From positions 20,222,001-20,286,000 of the forward strand of contig NC_071347.1 of assembly GCF_027744825.2 (NCBI RefSeq): a DNA stretch of 64,000 nt. Direction: 5' to 3'. Origin of the DNA: Synchiropus splendidus. Taxonomy: Eukaryota > Chordata > Actinopteri > Syngnathiformes > Callionymidae. The notes under the pieces were generated by a model. That model was given only the letters and a program-made list of their open reading frames with translations, ran no database searches and was not told the origin of the DNA. Positions 27,035 through 37,830 of this stretch are shown piece by piece. A program made the position numbers and the translations under genes. Each line of letters starts with the position of its first letter. The stretch's first letter is position 1.

Positions 27035-30000
27035 ATGAGCAGCGGCGGAACGCCCTATCTGGGCAGTAAGATCAGCCTGGTGTCAAAGGCGGAAATCCGC
27101 TATGAGGGGATCTTGTACACCATCGACACCGAGAACTCCACCGTGGCCCTGGCCAAAGGTGACGGCTCACTGGCTTCGACACTTATCAGGTTGCTGTAAA
27201 CGATCGGCCAAGTTGTCGAATAAAAATCGTTCATTTCCTTCTCTCGCCAGACTATTTAAGTTATTACTAAATCAGCAACACTACTGTTTATAAGTGAAGC
27301 TAAGATGCTAATCATCGTCAACATGCAAATGACGTCACCGCTGCGTCATTCACAGATTAATAACAAATGGCGTTCAGAAATATGTTTGTCATCCATTACC
27401 GTAAATCAATTCGACTGCAAGCGTTTGCAGTGTTCGGTTTTTTCGTCGTGTGTTTGAAACATGAGTCAGCTCGATTGACATTCCCGCTACTATCTTAACT
27501 TCTGACGTCTTTGTCACTTTGGAAAGATGTTAAGTTGTATTTTTTTGTTAGTTGACGAGTGTTTACCTGGTAATAAATCGCTATACTTCATAACTGAGAC
27601 AATATATAATTGTATTGAAAACGTTCCATATTTGATACTAATGTTTAGCTGAGGCAGATTGCGTCTATAATCGTTTGTTGTGTGTGAGAGATTTTGCCTG
27701 CTACTCTACTAGCCTAAAAGCTTGCCCGTCCTTGTTAGTGCGCTCGTTCGGGACGGAGGACAGGCCCACCGACAGACCCATTCCCCCCCGAGATGACACC
27801 TTTGAGTACATCATCTTCAGAGGCAGTGACATCAAGGACCTCACGGTGTGTGAGCCCCCCAAACCTCCGTCTTCCATCCCTCAGGACCCCGCTATTGTCC
27901 AGGTAATTCTTGAAGCTGAGGTGATGCGTGGTCCACATTAGCAACAGTAACTCACCTGCTCTTCTCTGCAGTCGTCCATCAGCTCACCATCGTCCTCAGC
28001 TGCCTCCACGCACACACCTTTTCAGACACCAGCCTCTTATGGACTATTCAATCGAGCCCCAGCTCCTGCCTACAACCAGTTCAGCACGAGCCCTTTAGTC
28101 TCCCCCCAGTTTGGACCCGTTGGTGTTGGTATGTATTGATAAGATTCATTGAATTCTATGACTAAACCTGAGTTTATAACCAGTAGAATTTAACACCAGA
28201 GTGGTTGTCAAAATGATGTCGTCGCCGCCCCTCTCCCCAACACCCAGGTCAGAGCAGCCCTCCTGTGGATCCGTTAAGGAAGAGCCCTGCACAGGATCCG
28301 GTCGTTCAGCCTTCTCCAGCTTCCACCACGGTCCCTGGCCATGGTCACCGTAGCCCTGCCCAATCTCGCCCTGCCTCATCCACTGTTACCCAGAGCAGCC
28401 AAAAGTCTCACCAGCAGGATGGGACTGAGCCCAGGAGAGGCGAGTCCACGAGAGGAGGCCGGGGCGCTGGCTCAGGGTGGTCTGCGCAAAGGTCACACTC
28501 TGCTGCTGAAAGAGCTGCGGCAGGCGGTCTTGCACACACGGTGTACAACCAGACCGGTGAGCCGCACTTTGGATTTGGTGATTCAACCAGCCTTTACATT
28601 TCTCCTTCCTTTGTTCCAGCTGGGGTGGCAGCTGCCAACCGCCGCGGACGTGGCGGCGGTCACCGTGGCCGGGGTCGATTCAATGTCCGTCGAGACGGCC
28701 CGATGAAGTTTGAGAAGGACTTTGACTTTGAGAGCGCCAACGCTCAGTTCAACAAGGAGGAGATCGAGCGAGAGTTCCAGAGCAAACTCAAACTAAAAGG
28801 TGCCACGCTTCCGCCGAGCGGACACTTTGTCAGATTCTGACTGAAGCCATCGCTGTTTCAGATGAGAAGAGTGAGAAGGCGGTGAACGGAGAGGAGAGCA
28901 GTGAGGCTGCAGCAGAGACTCCCACCACGCAGAGCAACGACGACGAGGGCGACCCGCTCGGCCCCAACTGCTACTACGACAAGTCCAAATCCTTCTTTGA
29001 CAACATTTCCTGTGACGACTCCAGGTGTGTGGGCCATCGTCTCCATCAACATTTTCACAGCCACTCTGAACATTGCCTCCTTCACCTTCATCATCGTCAT
29101 CATCACTCCAAAAAAAGTCGCAAAACACCTTTTCAGTAGCTTGTATTTTTTTTTATCTCATCAGGAAGTCCAGTGACAAGTCTGGGGCTGCTGGCTTTCC
29201 CAGGTAAGTGGCTGCTGAAACACACGGCCGAAACAAGTGGAGCTACTCAGGAAATTAAAGTCTTGGTGGATTGGACCGGCTACAATCATGTGTGTTACTG
29301 TTTACTCTGGAGTGAATATTGAACATCCGCACACAAGTTGATAAACACACTTTTATTAGCATGAAAAACTGAAGTCAGTAATTGCTTATTCAGAAAATGT
29401 TTTCCAGACAGCAGTGGTAGAGTTGGATCTAACTGCTTCGGTTTAGTTGCACGTCGACCTCTCTCCGCTTCAGTCTTTAACAGAAGAAAATACATTGGGT
29501 CGCACCAGTGAGCTACAGGCTGCTGTCCGTGGCTATTAACTAAACAGACATTAATAAAGGCCACTGAACTGACCAACTTCAGTTTAATGTAAATAATGAT
29601 CAGGAGCTTTACTGGTTGTCAGTGACTGCTGCTGCGTATCTCTGTTTTTGATAACATTAGATGCAGTTTGTAGCCCCAAATATAACGCATGGACATTGAA
29701 TTATTTTTATTTCAATCTCATCTCATCCATTGACATTGTTAGGCATATACCATTGCATTCTGGAGAGATCGAAGAAGAACAGATAGGAATTCATGAAATG
29801 AAAATGCATAACGTTCAAATGACCGCCCTCATCCGCTCAAGATAACTTCATCCTCATTGACCTACTGTATCTTTACTGTGGAAGTTTTCTGCTCCAGTCA
29901 AGAAGTTTGTTAAAGTCGCCCTGTTTACTAAGACATTGAAGTAGCAAAGGCGTTGTTTGCCTTGAGGATGTTGGTATGGAGGGTCAGATGGACCTGCCTT

Positions 30001-30598
30001 AGAGGAAGTGGTAATCTCTGAAGGCTGGAGCATCTAAGGGTGGTGGTGAGGACTGTTGCTGGAGTGACGGAGGGGGGCGCGGTGAGACGTGGACTAGAGC
30101 AGGGTGGCCCCCATAGGTGAAGCACGAGCTGCGGCAGCCCCTGTGTTGCCACCAACACAACTATTTTGAATATCATTTTATTCAGATGCAAGAAATATTT
30201 TTCAGCTGTCATGTACATTCAGCATGTCGTCGCGGGTCTGACCCGGTGGTGTCTGCAGGGAGCGGAGGCAAACGTGGGCGGAAGAGCGTCGGATGAACGC
30301 AGAGACTTTCGGCCTCCCGCTCCGACGGGGTCGCGGAGGTTACCGCGGGCGAGGCGCCATGGGTTTCCGCGGTGGCCGAGGTCGCCCCAACAGTCGGGGC
30401 TCCTTCGGCCCGCCACAAGGGGGTGCAGCGGGGTACAGGGGCGGATACAGAGGAAACCAGGCTGGCCGGGAGTTTGCAGACCTATCAGCTTACAGGGTAC
30501 AGCGTCGTGTATTTCCTTCTTCCTGTCGGAATGCTACACTTGGCATTTAATGGAGTCTCTCCCTTTTCTTTCAGAAGGACAACAAAGTGGCAGCGTAG
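27035..30598 (+). CDS. lsm14a: LSM14A, RAP55-family mRNP protein
   Basis: A P-body protein that binds DDX6 and 4E-T, represses translation and helps mRNA decay. Exons: 27035-27158, 27739-27902, 27972-28128, 28248-28556, 28620-28799, 28862-29024, 29165-29203, 30259-30496, 30575-30598; 1398 nt, 465 residues. The N-terminal LSm domain starts [20 protein letters not shown] and runs through [19 protein letters not shown]. Next come a Ser/Pro/Gln linker, an RGG patch, the FDF motif ([20 protein letters not shown]), the FFD box ([18 protein letters not shown]), the TFG box ([18 protein letters not shown]) and a C-terminal RGG region. The protein ends YRKDNKVAA. The FFD/TFG spacing and ending fit LSM14A rather than LSM14B. 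The 39-nt exon 29165-29203 ([13 protein letters not shown]) keeps frame and may be skipped, which would give 452 residues. Confidence 0.94.
29204..30258. other. Largest lsm14a intron
   Basis: About 1 kb of intron with no exon signature. It includes a hAT-like phrase around 30090-30150 (GCAGGGTGGCCCCCATAGGT) and no complete element. Confidence 0.4.
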
Positions 30599-32420
30599 TC
30601 CACCACAGAGACGCAGCGCTTCGGCACATTGAAATAGTTTTATCGGCAACATTATTTTTATTTCCAACTAAAGGTTAATGTGGATGTAAAATTGTCACCA
30701 GCACTGAGCGACGCTTCCCTGTAACCTCCTCCTCCCACTCACACACATAGACACTCAGATGCTCTTCTTTATTGCAGCCAGATAATTCACCCTACAGCGC
30801 CCCCTGCTGGCTTTGACTCCTCTGTTTACTCTAGCACTTAACCCTGAGTGATGTTACAGTGACATGTCAGCTACAGGTTCATACCAGGGACCCCAGGGAA
30901 GTGGGGTCACGGTCGTACCACTTCTCCACCGCGTTTCCTCCTTAATATTTAATTAATAATTGTCAACGCTTTACTTACAGACGGAAGTCAGCACAGTGGC
31001 TACGATGGTCGGGTTGGTTTCCTTAGTTCACTTCTGGATTTACAAAACAGGCCGTTGATACTTGGCTTGGCTAGCTCAAAACGGGAAGTGTTGCCATGGC
31101 AACTTGAGGCCGTACTGTAAAATGTGAAAGCCCACTGTCGTAGTTGTGATGTCACACTTGAGCAGCCACAGCTGCACTGTCGCCCATTCAGTTCAGAGGT
31201 GACCGCTCTCGTACCAATGAGCAACACGCTGAGTTTCCTTACTTATAAAACAAGCCCCTATAGAAGAGGCCTTGAAGAAAGGTTCGCGTGCAATGGCGAA
31301 GGGAAGGTGGTTCTCCTGAGCCCCTTTTAGATTTTGGGTCTTAAATGTTTTAGTTTAAACATCCCAAAGTTCATTTTATCATGCACTTCGGTGTGACATG
31401 CAATGACCTTTAACCTTTCTGGACGTGCTCAGGAAACGCAGGTGTGTGAAGTTCAGGAAGTGAAGACAAAATTTTCTCACTGCTGTTTGACTTTTTCAAC
31501 TCTCGAAGATAAAAAACTGCAGACACCTTTGATTCTTGTCGTTTTTCTTTTGCGTTTGACCTCTTTTGAAAGTCGTTTCACTTTGCTGTGGAGAGATAAT
31601 TATAATGTAATGAGCAATTACTGCTGACTTTTATCAGAGAATCAACCCGCCTGGTGGATGAAGGACACATAACTGAGGTTGGAGAAACGTGCCGAGCGAA
31701 GGGTATGTGGCTGAGCTGAGGTTAAGTCTTATATATTTTATATATAATAAGGTTTTAAAATCTTGATTTATTGTTATTTTTATTTTATTATTGACCGTTA
31801 ACTAAAAATAGCGTTGCTGGCGCTTCTGCTCACGCCAGGAAAGTCGCTCACATCTCCACAGGTGGCGCCTCACCTGCACAAATGTTTTGGGAGCTGTTTG
31901 ACTTGAGATCTGAATTCTAGTTCTATCAGTTAAAGAAGGGCATGAATATATCACCTCAGAAATACTTGAAAATCAAAAACAATATCATTCGATACTCCTG
32001 TATTGTCCCACAATGAGAAATATTAGATTAATATGAAAAACAGTCTGTTAAACTGTAAATAAAACTGCTATTATGACCATTATAGTTTTAATTTCCCCAC
32101 ATATCGGAAACATGTGGCCCGTTTCTGTAACTGCTAAAACTCCAGGAATATCAACATACAGACCAGTAACATTTTTATAGAGGCGTGTACTGGTTTTATA
32201 TGAGATATGAACTTACTACAATGTTTGGATGAGACCAACATTTTTGCTTCTATGACTAACGTTGTTTACAGCAACAGCATAGTAGGTGGCAGCGGCAGAA
32301 CATTTCAAACATGTTTGCATGCTGTGCATTTATTAAAATAATCACATTTAGTGAGTCACAGTTTTAATATAAAACTTGGTTTTACACAAAACTGTTTTTC
32401 TTTTGTCGAACGAGATTTGT
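30599..32420. other. lsm14a 3' flank and intergenic DNA
   Basis: The start of this stretch should hold the lsm14a 3'UTR, but I cannot place its poly(A) site. The rest shows no coding exon. Tracts near 31730-31790 and 31940-32060 are AT-rich. Confidence 0.4.
30795..30810 (-). promoter_or_regulatory. CTCF-like motif downstream of lsm14a
   Basis: The minus strand reads CCAGCAGGGGGCGCTG, an exact core plus flank match, about 200 bp beyond the lsm14a stop. Confidence 0.5.
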
Positions 32421-32429
32421 TTTCACCAA

Positions 32430-32603
32430 GGCGCCGGTGGGTGGCAGTGTCGTGCAGAACACATTTCCAGCGAAAAAGAGTTGAGCAGAAAAAAAGGAGA
32501 ACAAACGTGTTAGAGTTTGGTTTTTTTTTTTACGTTGGATGTGGATTTTCTCATGAGCACCGGGATTAATCCACGGCGGTGACCGTCGTCTGATCACAGA
32601 GAA
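32430..32603 (+). other. Candidate non-coding first exon of pphln1
   Basis: The segment ends ...GATCACAGAGAA|GTAGGT, a usable donor. The first recognised pphln1 exon begins at 34105 with TGGCTTTTCG. Joining the two would create an ATG across the junction (A|TG), reading MAFRNGPMF. This is a hypothesis from splice signals and frame only; other upstream donors ending in A are possible. Confidence 0.3.
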
Positions 32604-33674
32604 GTAGGTGCATCCGTTTTAGCGGCGAAGAGAAGCAAGTTAAAAGCGTTTGTTTCGAGCTAACCTGCTAACGATGCTGCAACAGATGCATTCTGGGAGA
32701 AAAACATCGGAACACTGTTCTGTTTTCATGTGAAACGTTTGGGTCCAGAACGAAAGTGCGGCGCCTGAGTCCCTGCTGCAATTGCGTCTTTCAATCGTCT
32801 GTTTATTGTGTCTGTTAAACGTGCGGTGACACCTTGTATTGCGTACTAACAGTCGTCACAACCGCTCATATTCGAGCGCGTAAAAACCGCTCGGGGCCAA
32901 AAGTAGTTTTAACACCAATTGAACCACTGTAATGATAATTGAAAACGGCCTGCGTGGTTCTTGGTTCTTGGGTCAATGTCCTGCCGGGGGTTGGAGGAGT
33001 TCGAGTCACTTGGTGGTGGTTCGTTTTCTGGGGACAACAGCTTTCTCCTGTAATGAAGAGCTTAACCATCACCACCTATAGCTCCACTGCTGTACAGGCG
33101 ACACACACCTGTAGGTCTTCGCTACCCATAGAGGGTTCTTCGAGTTCTGCACCCTCTGGACCAGCAGCCACGAAGGTTCCCTCACTGGACCTGGGCATTG
33201 ACTCAGATTTCCCTAATCGATTTGCTTGGTTTCACAGGGGCCCGATTAGATCCACCTTCCAATTCGGTTTTGTAAGGGATAATTCAGTCAGTTTAAACCA
33301 AGTTTTCTTAAATATGAAGTTGACTCCAGAACAACTCACGCTGTAACCAGTAGAAAACCTCTCTCACTTCATTTAAAATATGACGTTTCTTGAAACTACA
33401 GGCTGTATGACACGGTAGAAAGGGTATGTTAAATAATCAATTGAGGCCGTTTCTGAACTGATATCGGGACATACACCGTAGATTCAATTCACAATTGATT
33501 TAAAAACATTTAGTAACTTCCGTCATTTGTCCAAAAACCTAACTCCTATAGCCCGAAAACTCACTTTCAGTTGACCCCTAACAGTCCAGTCCTGCTTCTA
33601 TTCATTAAAAAAAAGTCTTAAATAAAACTGCTGGCGACTCAACAAACAAACATATTCATACGTTCATATTTTCC

Positions 33675-33920
33675 CGTCTGAATGACTGTAACACCCTCTG
33701 CTCTGCTGGTGGAGAACTCAGCAGCAAGGCTTCTAACTGGCTCCAACAGACGACGGCACATTGCACTAGTGTTAGCTTCTCTGGCTCCCGTCCACCTTAT
33801 ACAATCCTCTTTAAGATCGTATTGATTTCACTGTACGTTCTACCCAGATACGCGACCCCTTAGACCCTCCACCCAGGTTCCCACTAGGTCGAAATGTCAG
33901 TCTCCTGCACCAGAAGAGAT
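33675..33920 (+). mobile_element. L2-like LINE reverse-transcriptase fragment
   Basis: A short plus-strand stretch reads NDCNTLCSAG, then after a frame change ENSAARLLTGSNRRRHIALV followed by LASLAPVH. This is the familiar C-terminal end of reverse transcriptases of the CR1/L2 group (…NAAARLLTG…HITPVLASLHWLPV…). Downstream sequence in a further frame still recalls FKI..L. It is a decayed fragment of about 250 bp lying just upstream of pphln1. Confidence 0.7.
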
Positions 33921-34104
33921 TCCAAATGCAATGTATACATTTGAGACTCTCATGTGTTCATTTTCTCTGAGCCTCTTGATCTGCCTGTTTAGACGCCATT
34001 GCTTTGTCTGTACAGCACTTACAGTGAGCATCGTTCTCAGGACCCCTTCACTTTGCTGCCATCAGTGGCGTCTCCTCTCACCGTCACTCTCTTCTCCTTT
34101 CCAG

Positions 34105-37100
34105 TGGCTTTTCGAAACGGCCCGATGTTCAATGATGACTTTGGCTTCCAAGGAGGCAGATATGACAACGGCTTCCCATCCAGAGAGGCGAGTCGTCCGC
34201 TCTGTCTGTGTCTGTAACTCCTCTCATCATCAGACCATCGACTCCATTCTTCTGCCCTCTGTGCTCCGACTCACAAAAGCTTCCCGGATCATGACCCGCA
34301 GCGTCGACGGCTGACTGTAACGTGTGCTTTCAGGTGACGGTCCAGCGAGTCGTCAACATCGTGAACAATCGGAACCCTGGTCGGCCACAAGGCTTCAACT
34401 TTCACGACGACGACCAGTGGTGCAACAACGGACCCCAGCGCTACAGGAACTCCCCGGACTACTACTGGGACAATGACTTCCAGGACTTTAGAGGTTTCCA
34501 CGGAGACGTACGTGTGCCGCTGCAGCGTGACAGAAGTCTGAACCTGTGTCAGGTGCAGCGGGACTTGGAAACTTGAATGCAACTAATTCCCGAATCGCTG
34601 AAAATTGGGCTCAGGAGAAGTGACGAACGCTAAACGCTAAATAGTATCAAGTCAAATGTCACTGCAAATTGCACAAAATCACCACAAAATTGTCAAATAG
34701 GAAGTGAACTCATCATGCGAGCACCTTCCTCACACTGTATGAGCAGAGCGGGTGACCTCTGACCTTCAACTCACAGCGTATTTCAGGTCACAGAGTGACT
34801 GTGAGTCTCACACTTGTAGGCTGAGTTGAGACTAGTTCGGTGGCGTTCAGGTTTCCAGGTCCCACTGCGGTGAGTTTCTGTAGGAGGTGACGTGGATTGT
34901 TTCTCTTCCCCAGGACGGATCCTACATAGAACCTCAGTATTCTCACGATGACCTCAGGCATCACCTCTCCTCCAGGTACTGTATGTGCTCGACGCCTCTC
35001 CTGTCTAGTGACGCACAGGTCGGCCACTAGGCGGAGACAGAGTGCTGCTTTGTCAGGGAGCTGAAGAGGCGTCTTCTAAACACTTCTCACACCACATCTT
35101 TAAATCAGAGTTTAATTAATTCATTCCTTTACCTGGACTTATCCAGGACCCTAGTCTTGGCCTCCACATGTTCGTGGTGTGGTAAAACTTTGTTTACTCT
35201 CCTTGTCTGTGCTGGAAGTTGAGCTGAGGTGGCAGCAGCCAGGTGGGTGGTTTCCACCTCTGCGTCCGAAGAGACTTCACTCTTGTGCTGTGCCGAGGGT
35301 TTGTGCAGTAGATGCCAGGGTGGTGGTCTCCTGGCAGGGACTCTCAAGTGGAGCCAGTCTAGGTGGCTCAGGTGCAGAGATCAAGTCACAATAGAGCTGG
35401 GCTTCCTGACGCTTGACTGCTGCCTCCGTGACCCAACCTCAGATGGGACTGCTTCTCTTCCAGGGGCCGATCAGGACCGTACTTCCGTAAGCGAGGGGGC
35501 TTTAATGGCAACTTTTCAAGGTGAGGTGTCAAGCTGCAGATTGTCAGTGAACTTGGTGTTAGTGTGAGGATGTGTGTGTGTGTGTTAGTAGAGAAGATAT
35601 TGAAGCCTTCAGAGCATCGTCCGGGAAAATGATGAAAAGTCGACCTCGTGAAAAGAAGCGAGAGAAACAGTACCCTGAGAGGCCAGCCGTGCCGGAGAGT
35701 CAGCCTAAAAGTGAGTGGGTGAATCCTGGAACCTTCTCCGCCCCTGACCTTTTGCCCGTCCTCTCGCCTGCGCAGAGACGGGCCCGAAGACGCCCAGCGC
35801 AGCAGGCGCAGCTGCCCCCGAGCCGGGCTGCAAGGATAAGAAGTGTGTCCCGGTGCAGGCGGCAGCCTCCAGCAGCTCGACCCAGGAGACAGCGCCCGCC
35901 GCGGTGCCCAGGTCCAGTCCCAGTCCAGCTAAAGACTCAGCTGTGGGACCAGTCCCCACCACCAGCGCAGACGTGAGGGAGCCAACGCCGGAACTGAACT
36001 GCGAGCCCGGCGCCGCCGCCGCCAAGGACACCACAGTGGTGCCGAGTCTCACCTTCAGGAGAACTGTAGAGGAACCCCAGAGCTCCAAACCCGCAGAGGT
36101 AGGACACATGATGGATGCATGAGATGAAGATAGGGAGATGGAGAGGTGGCTGAATGATGGATAAGCCCCTGATGGGGAGGTGGATGGACAGACGGACGGA
36201 CGGACGGACGGACGGACGGACGGACGGACGGACGGACGGACGGAAGGAATAAACAATGTCACATGTTCTCGCAGATCCTCACATTGCAAGTCAAGAGGGA
36301 TCTGAACACTGACGCTCTGAGGTCTCCTTGTTATGATGTGATCATCAGTGGCCCTTTAAATACACCAGCTTTAAACATTCAACTGGTGGAGCAGCTCCGA
36401 TGGCTGTTTTATTTCTGTGAGAAATTGAAAATAATCACGAGCTATCAGTGTATAACAGTGGCTGATGAAGCTGTCGCTCTTAAGGCAGCAGTTGGGCGAC
36501 ACGTCGACACCAGAGCCCGAGTCTGAGCGTCTCCATTTAAAGTGGCTTTGAAATCAGAACCAGTTTCTTAACCTGACGGCCTCAGCACTGACCTTTGATC
36601 CCGCCCTCCCCCGGCTCGACAGGAAGTGCCGTCAGCGCCTCCAAAGACGGAGGGAGAACCAGAGCCGACCCCGGACGAGGACTTCAAAGCCCGGCGCGCT
36701 GAGGCCATCAGAACCAAAGCTCTGGAAATAGAGAAGGTGAGAGCTGGTTCCTTGCTGGGCTGCTGGGACTAGTTTGTGGTGCCACCTCTTCTGTCTACGA
36801 CCGGCTCTGTCATGTTGCTGTGTTTGCCTTTCCTGTTTTGGAACTTCAGACCAGACCAATTCAAATGTATTCTGAAGGTGGGTCAGTGGTTTAGGACCTC
36901 ATAGACTACTCTTCTTGGCTCCTCTTGCAGGTCTACAGGCAGGACTGCGAGACCTTCTGCTCGGTGGTGAAGCTGCTGGTGGACAAGGAACCGAGTCTGG
37001 AGACGCTTCTTCAGGCGCCGCTGGACAAGAACCTGCAGGAGATCAAACAGCAGTGCCTGGAGGAGCTGCGGCAGTTTGTGAAGGAGCTGGATGAGCAGTG

Positions 37101-37113
37101 TGGGTCAGCGTGA
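34105..37113 (+). CDS. pphln1: Periphilin-1
   Basis: A nuclear subunit of the HUSH complex (with TASOR and MPP8), which silences retroelements and other foreign DNA by H3K9 methylation. Exons: 34105-34187, 34334-34507, 34914-34975, 35464-35520, 35592-35710, 35776-36098, 36623-36736, 36931-37113. From the first internal ATG (34125, MFNDDFGFQGG) this gives 364 residues; a start split over an upstream junction would give 371. The N-terminal part is Arg/Gly/aromatic-rich with VTVQRVVNIVNNRNPGRP, matching the periphilin RLVNIV motif. The middle is basic then Ala/Ser/Pro-rich. The C-terminal helical dimerisation domain is VYRQDCETFCSVVKLLVDKE...EELRQFVKELDEQ, the best-conserved part. The intron after 34187 has a GC donor (GAG|GCGAGT). 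Adjacent prickle1 supports the assignment because the two genes are near neighbours in human. Confidence 0.85.
36186..36243. repeat. (GACG)n microsatellite
   Basis: About 13 perfect GGAC units in a pphln1 intron. Its minus-strand translation (PSVRPSVRPSV) is an artefact of the repeat, not a protein. Confidence 0.95.
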
Positions 37114-37392
37114 AGGTGACCGCAGTCTCACCACCAGGTATTCGGACCAAAAGTCTCTCCGCCGGTCGTCTGGTTTTATCGTGTGGCAATGTGTTCGGTG
37201 GAGATCACCTGGTTCCTTGTGGACCTGTGACCACAGGCTGAGAGGTGTCGGTGTTCCTCAGCTCCTCGACTTTAAACAGTGTTCTGTTTCATTGCTCATA
37301 GTTTTACCTTGTCTGATGTGAAAACATCGATGTGTTGAAACCAAAACTAAGGAAGTGGTCAATATGGTCCTGTGACTTAGTTATCTTGGCAG

Positions 37393-37398
37393 AATAAA
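37393..37398 (+). terminator. pphln1 poly(A) signal
   Basis: AATAAA, followed 5 bp later by a second copy, lies 280 bp after the pphln1 stop and about 430 bp from the stop of the converging prickle1. Confidence 0.75.
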
Positions 37399-37830
37399 GT
37401 CAATAAAGTCTATCACATTTGTTCTACAGTAACTAGTGTTTTTGTTGGTTCGGTACCAGGACATTCATGACTTTACTTGTGAAAGAAGGGAGACGGATGA
37501 AACTTGGCATTTTAAGTTCCCTCTTTAATTTTACATTTAAATCTGTACATTTATACAGACCTTTGTTCAATGTGGGAGGAGTCTCGCTGATGACGTCATC
37601 GACACAAGGTCACTGCAAAGGTCAACCAGCGATTGAACATTAGTGTCACAAGTGTGGGCGAGCCTCCTGACCTGGCACGCTTGAGCCGCCTGGTTCCCCC
37701 CAGGTATAAAAATATCCATTTTAAGTACAATATTTACACAACTGTAACAATGTTTGATAAATATAAAGGATTATAATACTTTTAACAGCAGTTTCCGATG
37801 CTACAGGTGTGGACAGGGCGTCGTGTTCGT

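Noticed and set aside
27035..30598. Assignment to LSM14B because taf4 is adjacent
   Set aside because: The C-terminal RGG region, TFG box and YRKDNKVAA ending are LSM14A features despite the TAF4 neighbour.
35705..36289. 194-codon minus-strand frame with PSVRPSVRPSV repeats
   Set aside because: Produced by the (GACG)n microsatellite and the Ala-rich pphln1 exon on the other strand.
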